A DNA stretch of 64,000 bases from NCBI RefSeq assembly GCF_943734655.1, contig NC_071355.1, positions 199,224,939 through 199,288,938 on the forward strand, in the 5' to 3' direction. Each line of letters opens with the position of its first letter. Position 1 is the stretch's first letter. Positions 35,345 through 46,690 of this stretch are shown in pieces. This DNA comes from Sabethes cyaneus. Its lineage: Eukaryota > Arthropoda > Insecta > Diptera > Culicidae. Position numbers and translations under genes: made by a program. The notes beneath the pieces are model-generated. The model searched no databases. It saw nothing but the letters and a program-made list of their open reading frames with translations, and was not told the DNA's origin.

Positions 35345-36510
35345 TGTATAAAATGTTTAAGTCCTATATGTTTATTTTTTATTACTTGGGAATATTCTTG
35401 TGTTTTTTCTGTCATCTTTGCATAATTTTTGCCCCGGTTTGTGTAATTTTTGTATCATATTAATATTATATTTGTTACATTAAGAATCATTTCTCTGTCA
35501 TTATTTCTGTTTTCTCGTTGTAAATTACGATTTTTGTGTCAGTTTTAAATTATTTTCGCGTTAGTATTTTTTATATTTTTGTGCCGTTTTGGGTGCTTCT
35601 TATGATTTGTTTTATTATTTTCCTTTATTTTATTACAGCGTTATTTATCATTACTTGTTTCATTTGATGTCATTTTTTGGTTCGTTTTCGCGATTGTTCT
35701 AGTATAGTTCAATCTGGTTTTAATTTGTTGTAGCGTTATTTTTTAAATTTATTTCTTGTATCATTTTGTGTCGTTTCTGTATCTTTTAAGAATATTATTT
35801 TTCATTTGTCGCTTATTTTACTTTATTCATTTTTATGTTTGTTTTTTATATTTTTATGTCTTTTTACATTTGCATTATTTCTGGTATCGCAATATTTATT
35901 TATTTATTCATCAATTTTAAGTCGTTATTCTGTTATTTTTGTATCATTTTTACCACTTTTGTACCAATTCTTTACTATGTGTCATCTCTGTGTCAATTTT
36001 CTGTCACTTTGCTTTGTGGTGCTATTTATTTATTATTAAATTATGTATTACATTATGTTTCATCATTTTTGTGTTATGCTTTGTATAATTTTGTGCCAAT
36101 TTTGAATATTTTTTTTTTTTGTAATTTTCGTTGTTATGTCTCTAGGTTTTTTTTTATTATGTAAGTATCATTTTTTATTTATGTACAAGTCTTGTTTTAC
36201 TTTTTCGTGTCTTATTGTGTTTATTTTAATTTTTTCTATTTCATTATTTGATTATTTTTATCTTTTTTTGAAACATTTCCAACCATTTTTGTATCATATT
36301 TGGACATTTTATTGTTTTGTTTGTATCATTTTGAGACAATTTCTTATTTTCATTTCTGTAATTTTATTTTTTATTGTTATTTTTGGATCTTGTTTGTGTT
36401 TATTTTTCATTATTGCGTTACTTTTATATTACTTCATTTTATTATTTTATGTCATTTTTGTATCATTCATATATTGTTTTTGAATGATTTTTCTGTTATT
36501 TTTGTATATA
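35345..36510. repeat. T-rich degenerate short-unit array, 1.2 kb
   Basis: Almost continuous variants of TTTTTGTATCATTTTTGTGTC with a strong T bias on the + strand. Overlapping hydrophobic frames here (phenylalanine, isoleucine, leucine-rich) are translations of the array, not membrane proteins. Confidence 0.65.
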
Positions 36511-36739
36511 TGGTCGGTGCTAAGTCAACAGAAGCAATCGCTTACGCATATCCGATCTTGATGTTGGTTTGGAAAACACACAATTATGATCACGTTTACT
36601 TATTCTAGAAACTAAACAGCTGTGAATATTCCCCTTCAATTTTCATTCACTAGCAATTTGCAGCATTTTGCTTTTAATTTCAGCATATGGTGCTCTATTT
36701 GCCCTACTACCAATATGTGAGGCAGTTGCGCCTGAAACT

Positions 36740-37215
36740 CTTCTATCGTGTTGAAATAGCTAGTATTTGAGTGACAACCACTTGCTTCTGATGCTAGTGT
36801 ATATGAACGATTCAATGATACACTAGCGCCAGCAGCAAGTTGTTGTCACTGCAAAACTAGTTAGCTTCAATGAGCCGGTATGTAGGCAATACCGACACGT
36901 TATCCATCGGTCTCTCTATTGATCCGTTTTTGAAATACAGTAATCCCTGTGCAGGTTTTTTCGGCCTGCCGAATTTAAACAACACAGACACCACTATAGA
37001 AAATGGGCCCAATTTAGCCGCAGCGACTACATCATTTCTCGCGACTATAACTCAAATTCAACAGGGTTCCATTAAGACCAAAATACACGCCGATATTCAG
37101 TCAATATTATTCTATCAGCTGGTATAAAAATCTTGTCTCGAATAAATATAGTTTTAACGTAATTCCTGAATATTGTTCAGGCTACCGCTTAATGGGCTGA
37201 AAATACCCTCCCTCC
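36740..37215 (+). repeat. Dispersed repeat, direct partner at 30090-30700
   Basis: Second copy of that family, shorter because it lacks the internal 100-bp segment. Together they bracket 6 kb of DNA. Confidence 0.75.
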
Positions 37216-37644
37216 CTGTACATAGGGTACATGTATGGGAGTAGCCACCATCACCTCAAGGGTTTCCCATTGTATGCAAGTAGAATTACTGCAAAATCGA
37301 ATTTATCTGCTTAGCAAATTTCATGCCAATGCTGTTCGTGAAGGACCAAAAGGAGTTGGGTGGATCTACAAGCAATGTCGCTTACATGATTCCACGGGAA
37401 TATAAGACACCCCTTCCAAAATAGACTTCCGGTTATGTATCTATAACTTCGCCATGCAAACTTATCTTGCGTGATGATTTGTGTGCTAGAAGAGCGCGTC
37501 ATAATCCTCTCCGACCTTATATGACTTGTGCAGGTTACCACATCCCTCATCCAGTGTTCGATTCATTCGATACCCTGATGCTCCCTCCCCTCTACTATAA
37601 AGATGGTATATGGAAATGTAATAAAATATGTGTTATATGAATCT
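37216..37644. other. Intergenic, nothing recognised
   Basis: A 79-codon minus-strand frame at 37311-37550 has no recognisable domain. Confidence 0.4.
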
Positions 37645-38280
37645 TCTATACCTATAAAAATGGATTTCTGTCTGTCTGTCTGTCCCTATGTTCCTTTTAG
37701 AATCGAAAACTATTGAACTGATCAACGTGAAAATTTGCATGTAGGGATTTTTGGGGCTAGAGAAGGTTCTCTCGATGGCAAAAGACCCTTCCCTCCACTA
37801 AGAGGGGAGGCTCCCATACAAATCTATGCCTATAAAAATGGATTTCTGTCTGTCTGCCCGCATGTTTCTTACAGAATCGAAAACTACTGAACCGATCGGC
37901 GTGAAAATTTGCATATAGGGGTTTTTGGGGCCAGGGAAGATTCTTATGATGGTTAGAAACCCCTCCCCCACTAAGAGGGGGGCTCCCATACAAATGAAAC
38001 ACAAATGTTTTTGGAGATAAGAATTTTTTCTATGATGAATTGAGACCCCTTACCTTTTTAGGGGAGGGAGCTCCCATACAAATGAAAAACAAATTTCCTC
38101 ATAACTCGAGAACTAATCAAGCAAATGAAACCAAATTTGACATGTGGGTGTTTTTAGAGACAAGATTTTTTTCTATTGTGAATTAGGACCCCTCTCTCTT
38201 TAGGAGAGGGGGCTCCCATAGAAATGAAATACAAGTTTCCTCATAATTCGAGAATTAATTAATCAAATGGAACCATATTT

Positions 38281-38388
38281 CCCAAGTAACAATTTGGGTT
38301 TTATAACACTCTTATGATGGCATTTAAGACCAAAATTGGTCTTGAAGACCACCATAAGAGTATAATAAAACTCACATTGTTGCTTGAG
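38281..38388. mobile_element. 108-bp palindromic MITE inside a Helitron unit
   Basis: CCCAAGTAACAATTTGGGTT at the left is matched in inverted form by the right end, and the whole element could fold into one long imperfect hairpin. The 143-bp repeat unit reads through cleanly on either side, giving an apparent TT duplication. A relative is at 52035-52143. Confidence 0.8.
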
Positions 38389-39028
38389 TTGGCATGTGGG
38401 TGTCTTTGGAGGCATGAATTTTTTCTATGATGAATTAGGACCCCTTACCTCCCTTACCTGTATAGGGGGGCTCCCATACAAATGAAATTTCCTCAAAACT
38501 CGAGAACTAATCAAACAAATGAAACAAAATATAACATGTGGGTGTTTTTGGAGACAAGAATGTTTTCTATAGTGAATTGCAACCTCTCCCGCTTCAGGAG
38601 GGGGGCTCCTATACAAATGAAATACAAATTTCCTCAAAACTCGAGAACTAATTAATCACATGGAACCATATGTGGCATGTGGGTGTTTTTGGAGGCATGA
38701 TTTTTTTCTATGATGAATTAGGACCCCTCTCTCTTTTTAGGAGAGGGGGCTCCCATACGAATGAAATACAATTTTCCTTATAACTCGAGAAGTAATCAAG
38801 CAAATGGAACCAAATTAGGCATGTGGGGGGTTTTGGAGGCAGAAATTTTTTTATTGATGGTTTGAGACCACTCACCCCTGTGGTAGGGGGATAAGGACTC
38901 ATACAAATAAAACAGAAATTTTTGCGTAACTCAAAAACTAATCGAACTCGAGAAATTATAGACTCTTTCATAAAACATTAATCAATAACCATCACCACCA
39001 AAAACTATCAATAGTAACATTAGATAAT

Positions 39029-39110
39029 TCAGCGCGAGACGGCCACAGGCCGCGAGTGTTGCCGGTGACCTGCAGTCGGAAGCGCCGGCCACTGCGGGGG
39101 GCAGCCCCCC
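39029..39110 (+). repeat. GC-rich hairpin module, copy 3
   Basis: ACGGCCACAGGCCG forms a small hairpin. CGCGAGTGTTGCCGG and CCGGCCACTGCG form a longer one around CGTCGGAAGCG-like loop sequence (mutated in this copy), followed by GGGGGGCAGCCCCCC, a perfect 6-bp GC stem. Confidence 0.8.
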
Positions 39111-39189
39111 GTAGAGATCACCTCTATCTAGGTTTATTAATTTTCCTTGATCTACTGACCTCTGTTACTTTCCTTCAGTTGGGTCACCC

Positions 39190-39345
39190 CTACGAAATGG
39201 TACTTTCTACGAAAAGATTTTCCGTGAAATGGTACATCCCGCGTAAGGTTTTTCGCGAAATGGTATTCTGCGAAACTCTATATTCCGCGTTATGGTCAAC
39301 CGAAAATTGGTGTTCCGCTAAATGGTATTCGGTGAAATTGTTTGT
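39190..39345 (+). repeat. GCGAAATGGTA short-unit array
   Basis: Seven or so degenerate units of about 22 bp on the theme TTCCGCGAAATGGTA inside the 3' part of Helitron copy 3. Not present in copies 1 and 2. Confidence 0.65.
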
Positions 39346-39568
39346 AATGATGGGGAATATTTAAAAGCTATCCGCTTTATTTTATCAGGCTAAGTAATGG
39401 GGGGAGTTGTTTTCTAATTTAATATGAGGAAAATTTGTATATTAAAACACCCATTAACTCCCCAGAAACCTGCAAAACTCAAGATTGTGACAAAGGTCAT
39501 CCGAGATTCACGATTTATGTACAACACAGTTTAATTTGTGGCAATACGAAGTTTGTCGGGTCAGCTAG

Positions 39569-40559
39569 TATACAATATATGAAGGTTTATGGGCAAAAAT
39601 AGAACAATCTCACCAGCAGTCCTCCGAATAGAATAGAGTTGCATCATTTGAGTTTCCATAAGTGCTTTCACTATTATAATTTAATTTTATCTTCTGGTAT
39701 GCATGAGCATTATTTAAACTTTTTCCGGTCAGAGTTTTCACTGTACAGTCGGAGGTGCTTCATAAGCTAAAACGAAACAAATAATTCAAATAACTTATAT
39801 TAATGTTACCTACTATCAAGGTCGTGTGGTTCAGTCGTCACCCAAACCCGTAGTTTTGAGATCAGGCAGCCGGGAACCTCCCAGCATCGCACCTCCTAGC
39901 TTGGCTACGCAATAGAGCATTACCGGGTAAGGCCACGTGGAGGCAGTAGGTAGGAGCTTGGGATGGCTGGAGCTGTGTTGGATGCTTCCTCATTTGCCTT
40001 CCCCATATCATACCCGAATTCTGGAGCCATCTGGTGTAAAACCTTTCATTGAAAACATCGTGGGCTCCCGCTAATCTGAACGATTCCTCACGCAAACTAA
40101 CGGGGTTACTTGTAGATTGTAGTTGCAAGTAGCAAATATTTCGTTCTCCAATCGAATTTTTATCAGAATCGTTAGGAAAATGGAATGTGGAACAGATTTA
40201 ACACGCTAAGTCAATACAAACAAGTCACGTTTTTTTTTAAATTGTCTTCAAAAGCAAATGATGTCATGTTGGTAATGACATTTAAACCATTTTTAATTTG
40301 CCCGACGAAGTTCAAATTAAAAAGTGTTCAGATTAAAACCGGTCAAATGAACGGGGGTCCACGGTATACATGTTTCAAATATATTACTACAAAATTAAAA
40401 TTTACAGCACAACTTGCAAAAAGTTAATTTTATTTATTTTATTTGATTGTTATTGTGATGTTATGTTGCTTGTGTTTAATATTTAAAACAAATACTTGGA
40501 ATGTAATATATATTATATTCTGATCAAATATCATATTTGTCCAAACTCGTGACTTTAGT
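39569..40559. other. Intergenic; possible old element at 39840-40130
   Basis: A GC-richer 290-bp block (39840-40130) gives an 88-codon minus-strand frame with low-level resemblance to retroelement tails, but no diagnostic motif. The rest is AT-rich. Confidence 0.35.
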
Positions 40560-40890
40560 CATGACCTTGAAATGCGGTCAGGCATATATTAATATTTATT
40601 TTGAAACGATGATTCTACAATTGATGAAGGGACGGTAAGGGAAAGTAATGAAGAAGGATTTTTTTCGGGAATGAAGGGGAAGGGTGGAAAGGAAGGGGGG
40701 GGGGGGGGTAATAGGTAGCTATGGTTAACAAGTTGTCGTTGTGACTCCTATCTTTTGTCCAATGCTGGAAGGTGCATGGGTCGAACCAAGCTGTAATCAG
40801 AGATTATAACCGGATTTGAACCCACAACACCTGCCAGGGCGTGTCGCTCACTGGTACCCGTGTACCTTTGAACCACAGAGGCGCTGGACT
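40560..40890 (-). mobile_element. tRNA-derived SINE, family D, fullest copy
   Basis: On the minus strand the head contains CCTCTGTGGTTCAAAGGTA, then GTTGTGGGTTCAAATCCGG, a strong B-box. CATGCACCTTCCAGCATTGG, a run of about 15 C, pyrimidine-rich text, CATCAATTGTAGAATCATCG and a GCCTGACCGCATTTCAAGGTCA end follow. The head is lost in the copies at 2399-2592 and 44336-44478. Confidence 0.75.
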
Positions 40891-42445
40891 TTCCCTTACC
40901 GTCCCTTCATCAATTGTAGAATCATCGTTTCAAAATAAATATCATATTTGTACTAAAATCGACCGACGTGTCGGGTATCGATCATTTCTCTTTCATCTAC
41001 TCAAATGCTATTTCTAGGAATTTTACGGCATTATTTCCCGTACTGATCATTACAGTTCGCAAATAATAAATCATTAATAGTGTGTTAATTGCACTGCTCT
41101 GGTTGCAACCATGCATGCTTGCAGAGGAATATTTCTTTCGGCTATTAATTTCAATCGAATGTTTATAATGTTTATAGGTGCTGCTGCGGGCACATTTCGG
41201 CTAGCTTCTGTATAGGTATATCAGCCGCTAAGTGATGGTAACCGGAGTGAAGTGAAAGTAGCAGTTCATTTTCCACTAGAATATTGAGTCCGTAATAAAA
41301 GTGAGCATTTCGAAATTTAACAGACCCTGGTGAACATTTCCGTTACTTTAAAATTGGAAAGTCAGATGTGATCTAAACAATTCCAGTAGAATTTCGGTGA
41401 AAGAATCGTTTTTCCATTAAGATTACGCTTCATTAATTTATTTGATTCAATCAATAAAATTTCGTACATGATTTATTTTTGTTACTTACAGATTATTTTA
41501 CTCTAATATTTAAGTTAAAGAAATATATGTTTCACTTAAACTCAAATTTGACAAAAACAGCTGAAACGGAGTATTCTACTGACAAATTAACTTTTGCTGA
41601 AACCTAAAGTTTTTTCTCCATACCATCACATCACGTTTCACGTTGCCACAAGCCTAATAGAGTTTGGCTAATTGTGATGACGCAAGACAAACAGCGAATA
41701 GTCAGGGTGTGTTCTTCCTAGCCGTGCCGAACTAAAGGTGAGGAAGAAAAACTCCACTAACAACTGGGCGAATGCAGTGATCATTCGTCTGCTCGAATAT
41801 AATTCCCGGTGATGCCGTAGCTGGCAATTTTCATTGTGTCACGTATTGTGTGTTTGAGTTATTTTTATAGAAAACCGGGAAATGCTTGCACTCGCGGTAT
41901 TCTAACCGACCTAAGTGGAGAGTGCTTTCGCCAGCACCGTTTTCCGCTTAAGATTGTTGTGTGTACCTGGGTAAAAATAATTAATAGAGTAGAGGGAAAT
42001 CGTCGACATGAACGAATTAATCACTGGGAAATCATCCTTCAATTATTTTCTTTTTTTCGTACTATGTTCGTAAATACATTTTAGTTTCTAAACAGTACGT
42101 AAGACCACCGACCGGCGTTTTATTAAATTTATGGTCCTAGCTAAGTGACGTTGCCAATAGACTTCCACACTGAACACAACAAATGTAAAAAAATAAATGA
42201 CACAAACATGGTTCTTTCCTTGTTTTAGGTCTCGCGAAAGCTAAGCACACAACACAATCCTGAGCTGCAAGCGATAACACCAAACAACAAACAGGAGCTC
42301 AAATATGATGTGCTAAATTGTAACGATTTTCGGTACACACGGTTACAATTACCAATTCGGAAAAACGATTGCATTTAACTAGTGGCTGCGGCTTTGACCT
42401 GCCGGTTGGCCGTTTCTGGTAGAATTTACTCTTTTTCCTGCGTAG
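40891..42445. other. Region upstream of the MAGUK start exon
   Basis: No repeat or ORF is convincing. TTGTTTTAG/GTCTCGCG near 42232 is an acceptor-like site and 41660-41860 is GC-richer, so 5' UTR exons or a promoter of the MAGUK gene may lie here, but none can be fixed. Confidence 0.3.
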
Positions 42446-42458
42446 GACTTCACAGATA

Positions 42459-42501
42459 ATGACTGCAGCAGTCATGGCGGCAGACGGAAGCTTCGACCCA
42501 G
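42459..42501 (+). CDS. metro: MPP7-like MAGUK, first coding exon
   Basis: The acceptor CTCTTTTTCCTGCGTAG ends at 42445, followed by GACTTCACAGATA and the ATG. The 43 coding bases give MTAAVMAADGSFDP plus one base and end at CCCAG/GTAAGT. Splicing to 56785 restores the frame exactly (G + TA = Val), giving one continuous N-terminus with the three later exons: 151 aa in this window. The product is a membrane-associated guanylate kinase scaffold; in Drosophila its orthologue Metro works with Lin-7 and Dlg at cell junctions and synapses (family knowledge). A second in-frame ATG lies five codons on. The orthologue name is my inference from motif order. Confidence 0.75.
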
Positions 42502-43329
42502 GTAAGTTTCATTTTTATGCGTTTAGAAAACTGGAATTAAAGTTGTAGTAATTTTGCAAAAGTCTCTTTTATGACTTTCTTATTATGAAATTGACACTTA
42601 CCTTGAATTAGGACACTCAAAATGATACACTTTCACTTTTTACCGGACTTTTCTTGGTCCCAATGAATATTTTTGCAGTAGAATAGCTTATTCAGCTCTC
42701 GTTTGCCGGATATTATCTGTGAAACAGTGGAATAAGCTACTATTGAAATAAAATGTTTGTCGTATTGTGATTATCGTTTTCAAATTTGACAAGGAAATCC
42801 TCTTGATTTATCAAACATAACCTCATCGTGCAGAAATTTTTTTTTCACAAATTGCAAACAACTTCCCAGGATCATGCATCCGACCCGAGTCAGACCACTG
42901 GCTTTTTGGTTCAACAACGCCATTAACATGCGTCATCCCATCATTTGCCTGTTACACAGCACGTACTCTCATCGAGAGTACCAATTAGGTGTCCCGAGAT
43001 ATCCAACACAACAGAGGCCGGCTGGCTTGATCTGCAGATGGGCCACATCGGATCAACCAGTCTAATTGACCATACTCGATGTTCTGTAAAATTGTCAGTG
43101 CGCTTCATCTCCCACTCCCAGATGCGTGCGTACGTACGTAGCAGAAGCAGCCTTAGCGGTCAGCCACAGAAGCTTTTAGCATCAGCATCACCGTACTCGT
43201 ACGAGGCATGAATTTTACAGCCTACAAGCGATGTTGGTTTTAATTGTCATTAGAGAGTATGTGTACCGCATCGAAACGGTTGTTTGTTGTTATGCTTGCA
43301 ATGTGATATGGTTTCGTTTTTCGTCACGC

Positions 43330-43350
43330 CAGCAGCAGCAGCAGCAGCAG
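43330..43350. repeat. (CAG)7 microsatellite
   Basis: Seven perfect CAG triplets within the MAGUK intron. A 92-codon frame reads through it as polyglutamine but has no other coding features. Confidence 0.9.
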
Positions 43351-44203
43351 CTCTGTTCTGTGTCGCTAGGGGAAAGCCAGCATTCCTGGAGCCACGAGAA
43401 ATCACCAGCTTGCCGCATTGAGGCGCAATTTATGCCGACGTCGCTCCGTCGGCTGGGTGCTGCGTTGTTCCGTAGCCGCTTGACCCGGTACTGGTCGTAC
43501 AGACTTTAGGGAACGACCGTGCTGGACGCGAATCGTCATATCGGCAACAATATTTTGAACCGCTTTCGTCAGCAATATAGTAAACACTGACAGTCGAGTG
43601 GAATGCAAAGTAAGATACGTATTCGAAATCATTTCAGCCTCGCAAGCATTCTAAAGTGGCAAGTTTACAGTTTATGACGGAGATCATGTTTCTCTGTTTT
43701 GCTGAAAGTGCCGCATCAGCCAATGGGCAGGTTTTGTTTTCAAATCAATTAAAAAAGAACTGAGCTTGGCTCGTCAAAAATGTTGCTGAAGCTCTTATTT
43801 TTAATTTAATAATTCGGACCTTAGTTTTCAAAAAGTCACATATAATGCATGTAAAAGGGTTGATTATGCCATCTTCTGAAAACTAAAGCCAGAATTTACA
43901 GATTAGCCCTTGGCGTCCAAGTTTTTTCTTAGATTTTACGAAATTTTGAGATTTCGCATGAAATAAAAATTTCAGACTAACGTAATAAATCAAAATATGC
44001 TTTTAATTGGACCAAATGCGGTGCTCCGCACCAGAGGGTTAAGCTTAACACTGTTATTGTTCTTTGCTGCTTTTCTTCTCTTTTCCAGCCTATCTTTCCA
44101 CTTTATGTTCCATATTGTCTCCTTTTCTGTACCGCCCAAGTAACATTTTTGTTGTATAATGTCTTATTAGGTACTCGTTTCACGGGAATTAGCTGTGCTC
44201 ACT

Positions 44204-46690
44204 TTCCATCCGCTTTTCCTTTTTCTCTTGTTATACTTATTTTTTTAATTGTTTTCGGTTCATTCCTGTTTTCGTTTTTCTTTTTTTTGCTGTTCCAGTT
44301 TTTCTTATTTTCAGTTGACCAAATTCATGTTTTTAGTCTTTGACCTTGAAATGTGGTCAGGCATTAATATTAATATTTTTTTGAAACGATGGTTCTACAA
44401 TTGATGGAGAGACGGTAGGGGAAAGTAATAAAATTTTTTTGGGAATGAAGGGAAAAGAGTGAAAAGGAAGGGGGCGGTTGTTCCTTTTTTTGCTGCCCCG
44501 TTTTTCCGGCTTTTCTGTCGTTTTATGCTGCCCAACTTCTTTGTCTTTTCTATCCGGTCTTCCTCTCTTATTTTCCGTATTCGTTTTTTCCGACTTCTTT
44601 CTGTAGTCAATTTTTCCTGTTTTTCTTTTTTTCTGTTTCTACTCCATTTTCCCGTTTTTTGTCCCATCTTGCTCCTTTTATAACCCATTTGATCGCTTTT
44701 CCCGTTTTCCTCGTTTCTCCCATCGGTTTTCTTTTTTCTCTTCCACTGTTCTTTTTTCCCCTTTTGGTTTCTCTTATTTTCTGCTTCGTTTTCTCTTTCT
44801 TGTCTTGTTGTCCTTATTTCTGTCTTTCGTTTTTGCTCTTTTCGGCCTGCTGTTTCCTTTTTCTCTGTTCCTTTTGTTTTCTTTTTCTGTGCCGCTTTTC
44901 GCTCTTTTCTCAAGTCCCAAATTTCCTCTGTTCTAATTTTCGTGGTTCGTTTTTCTTCGTTTTTAGGCCCGCCTCGTTCTTTGACATTTTCTATCCATTT
45001 GCTACTTTTTTATTTTGTTTTCGGTGCTGGTTTTCGTCTTTTTTCGCTTTTTAACTCCTTTCCTATCCCGTTCTTCATTCGTTCGTCTTTTGTTTTTTTA
45101 TCGTTTATTTGTTCCGTTCTTTCTCTCATTATATCCTGCTTTTACTCCTTTTCTGTCACGTTCTGTTTTTCTTTTTCATTTTGTCCCTTCTATCTCCTGT
45201 TTTTATTTTTTTTTTTCATTTTATTTTCTTTCTGTAGCGTATTTCCTCTTTTTTTTGTTCTCGTTTCTCTATTCTTCTCCTTCCGTGTTTTCTTAATTTC
45301 TTGTCTTCCTTTCCTGTACCGTCTTTTCTATGTTTTTGTTACATTGTTTCGTTTGCTTTAGGGCTTTTTATCTTTTCTCATTTTTCTTTTCTCTCCAACT
45401 TCTTCAACTGTCTTCTCATTTTTTGCCACGTTTTCTCTCTTTTCTCGCCACCGTTTCCCTTGGTTTTTTATTTTTTTATGTTCCGTTTTCCCTTTCATTC
45501 TGTCAAGTGTTTTGCCTTCAGTTTTCTTTGTTTCGTGGCCTTTTCTTTTCTTTCGCGCGTATATCCTAAGCCGTTTTCCTTCATGCTCTTTTCGGTTTTT
45601 TTCTCGTTCTGTCTCATCTTTTGTGTCCTTTTTATACCGTTTTTTTGGTTTTTACTTTCACTTTTTATCCATTTCTCCTCCTTTTCTCTTGTTTTTCTTT
45701 TTTCATTTTCATTTGATTTATACCTGCTTCTGTTTTTCTTTGTTTCCTGTTCCAGTTTTTCTTAGTTACAGTTCTCTTTTTCCTCATTCCTTTGAGTCTT
45801 TTTTTTTGCTATTCCGTTTTCAGTTTTTGCTCGTCTCTTCTTCCCTTTTTTTCGTGCCTGCTGTTTGCTGTTTCTCTGACCTTTTCCTTTTTCTGTCTGT
45901 CCCGCTTTTTGCTTAAGTCCTAAATTTTTCATTGTTCTTCTTGCGTTTTTCCTCGTTTTTATTCACGTTTTTCCTCTTTTCCTATCTCGTTATTTGTCAT
46001 TTTGTCATCTGTCTCTTTTCGCCGTTTTTCTTATTTTTTCCGAACAGGTTTTTGTCTTTTGTCGCTTTTTATTTCTATCCCGTGTTTTATTCGTTCGTCC
46101 TTAGTTTTTATTCCTTCATCTGTTGTATTCTTGCTCTGATGATGTTCTGTTTTTCTTTGCAATTTCATCCGTTTTATTTCCTGTTTTTCTTTCTTCTCCT
46201 CATTTTATTTCCTTTCTATCCCGTTTCTATTCTTTTGTTTTCATTTTTCAATCTCTTCCTCCTCCTCCTCCCGCATTTTCTGTATTTATTTTCCTCATTT
46301 GCTATCAAGTTTTTTCTCCATTTTCGTCTCACTTTCCACGTTTTTTGCCCAGAGCATTCCCAATGTCTTTTTGGTTTTCTTCATTTGTTTGAGGGTTAAT
46401 CCTTCTTTTCTCTCAATTTTTCTTCTCTTCTTTTTTCTTCCGTTCTTCATTTTTTTTATCTTCAACTTATTCTGTTTTCTCATTTTTTGCCTCGTATTCC
46501 CTCTGATTCTCTTCTGTTTTCTTCTCGTCTCCTTTTTATCTTTTTATGTACCGTTTTCCCTCCCATTCTGTCACGTGTTTTTCTTTTTATCACGCTCGAT
46601 TTCCTCGTGTTTTCCTTTTTTTCCAACCCATTTTCCTTCGTACTCTTTTCCATTTTTTCACTTTCTGTAACATTTTTCCTCTTTTGCTTG
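44204..46690 (+). repeat. Polypyrimidine degenerate array, about 2.5 kb
   Basis: Nearly unbroken T/C-rich sequence built from variants of CCGTTTTTCTTTTTTCTGTT, about 15-25 bp per unit, with purines nearly confined to isolated G and A. The + strand, which is the sense strand of the surrounding MAGUK intron, is the pyrimidine strand. A family D SINE interrupts it at 44336-44478. Overlapping Phe/Ser/Leu-rich frames on + and Lys/Arg/Glu-rich frames on - are array translations, not proteins. Confidence 0.8.
44336..44478 (-). repeat. SINE-like repeat, family D, truncated
   Basis: Matches 40560-40700 closely (GACCTTGAAATGTGGTCAGG through a G-rich end) without the tRNA-like head. Inserted in the pyrimidine array. 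Confidence 0.75.

Larger units (their letters stand above)
37645..39568 (+). mobile_element. Non-autonomous Helitron, copy 3 (rearranged)
   Basis: The TCTATACCTATAAA start is at 37645 and the GTCGGGTCAGCTAG end at 39568. A second Helitron-type 5' end (TCTATGCCTATAAA) begins at 37823, so the first 178 bp look like a partial tandem 5' end or a nested truncated copy. It has fewer 143-bp units than copies 1 and 2, a MITE insertion (38281-38388), the GC hairpin module (39029-39110), and before the 3' end an unrelated short array (39190-39345). No helicase ORF. Confidence 0.8.

Noticed and set aside
35806..36483. Hydrophobic frames resembling membrane proteins
   Set aside because: Produced by the T-rich repeat array; hydrophobicity follows from T in the second codon position.
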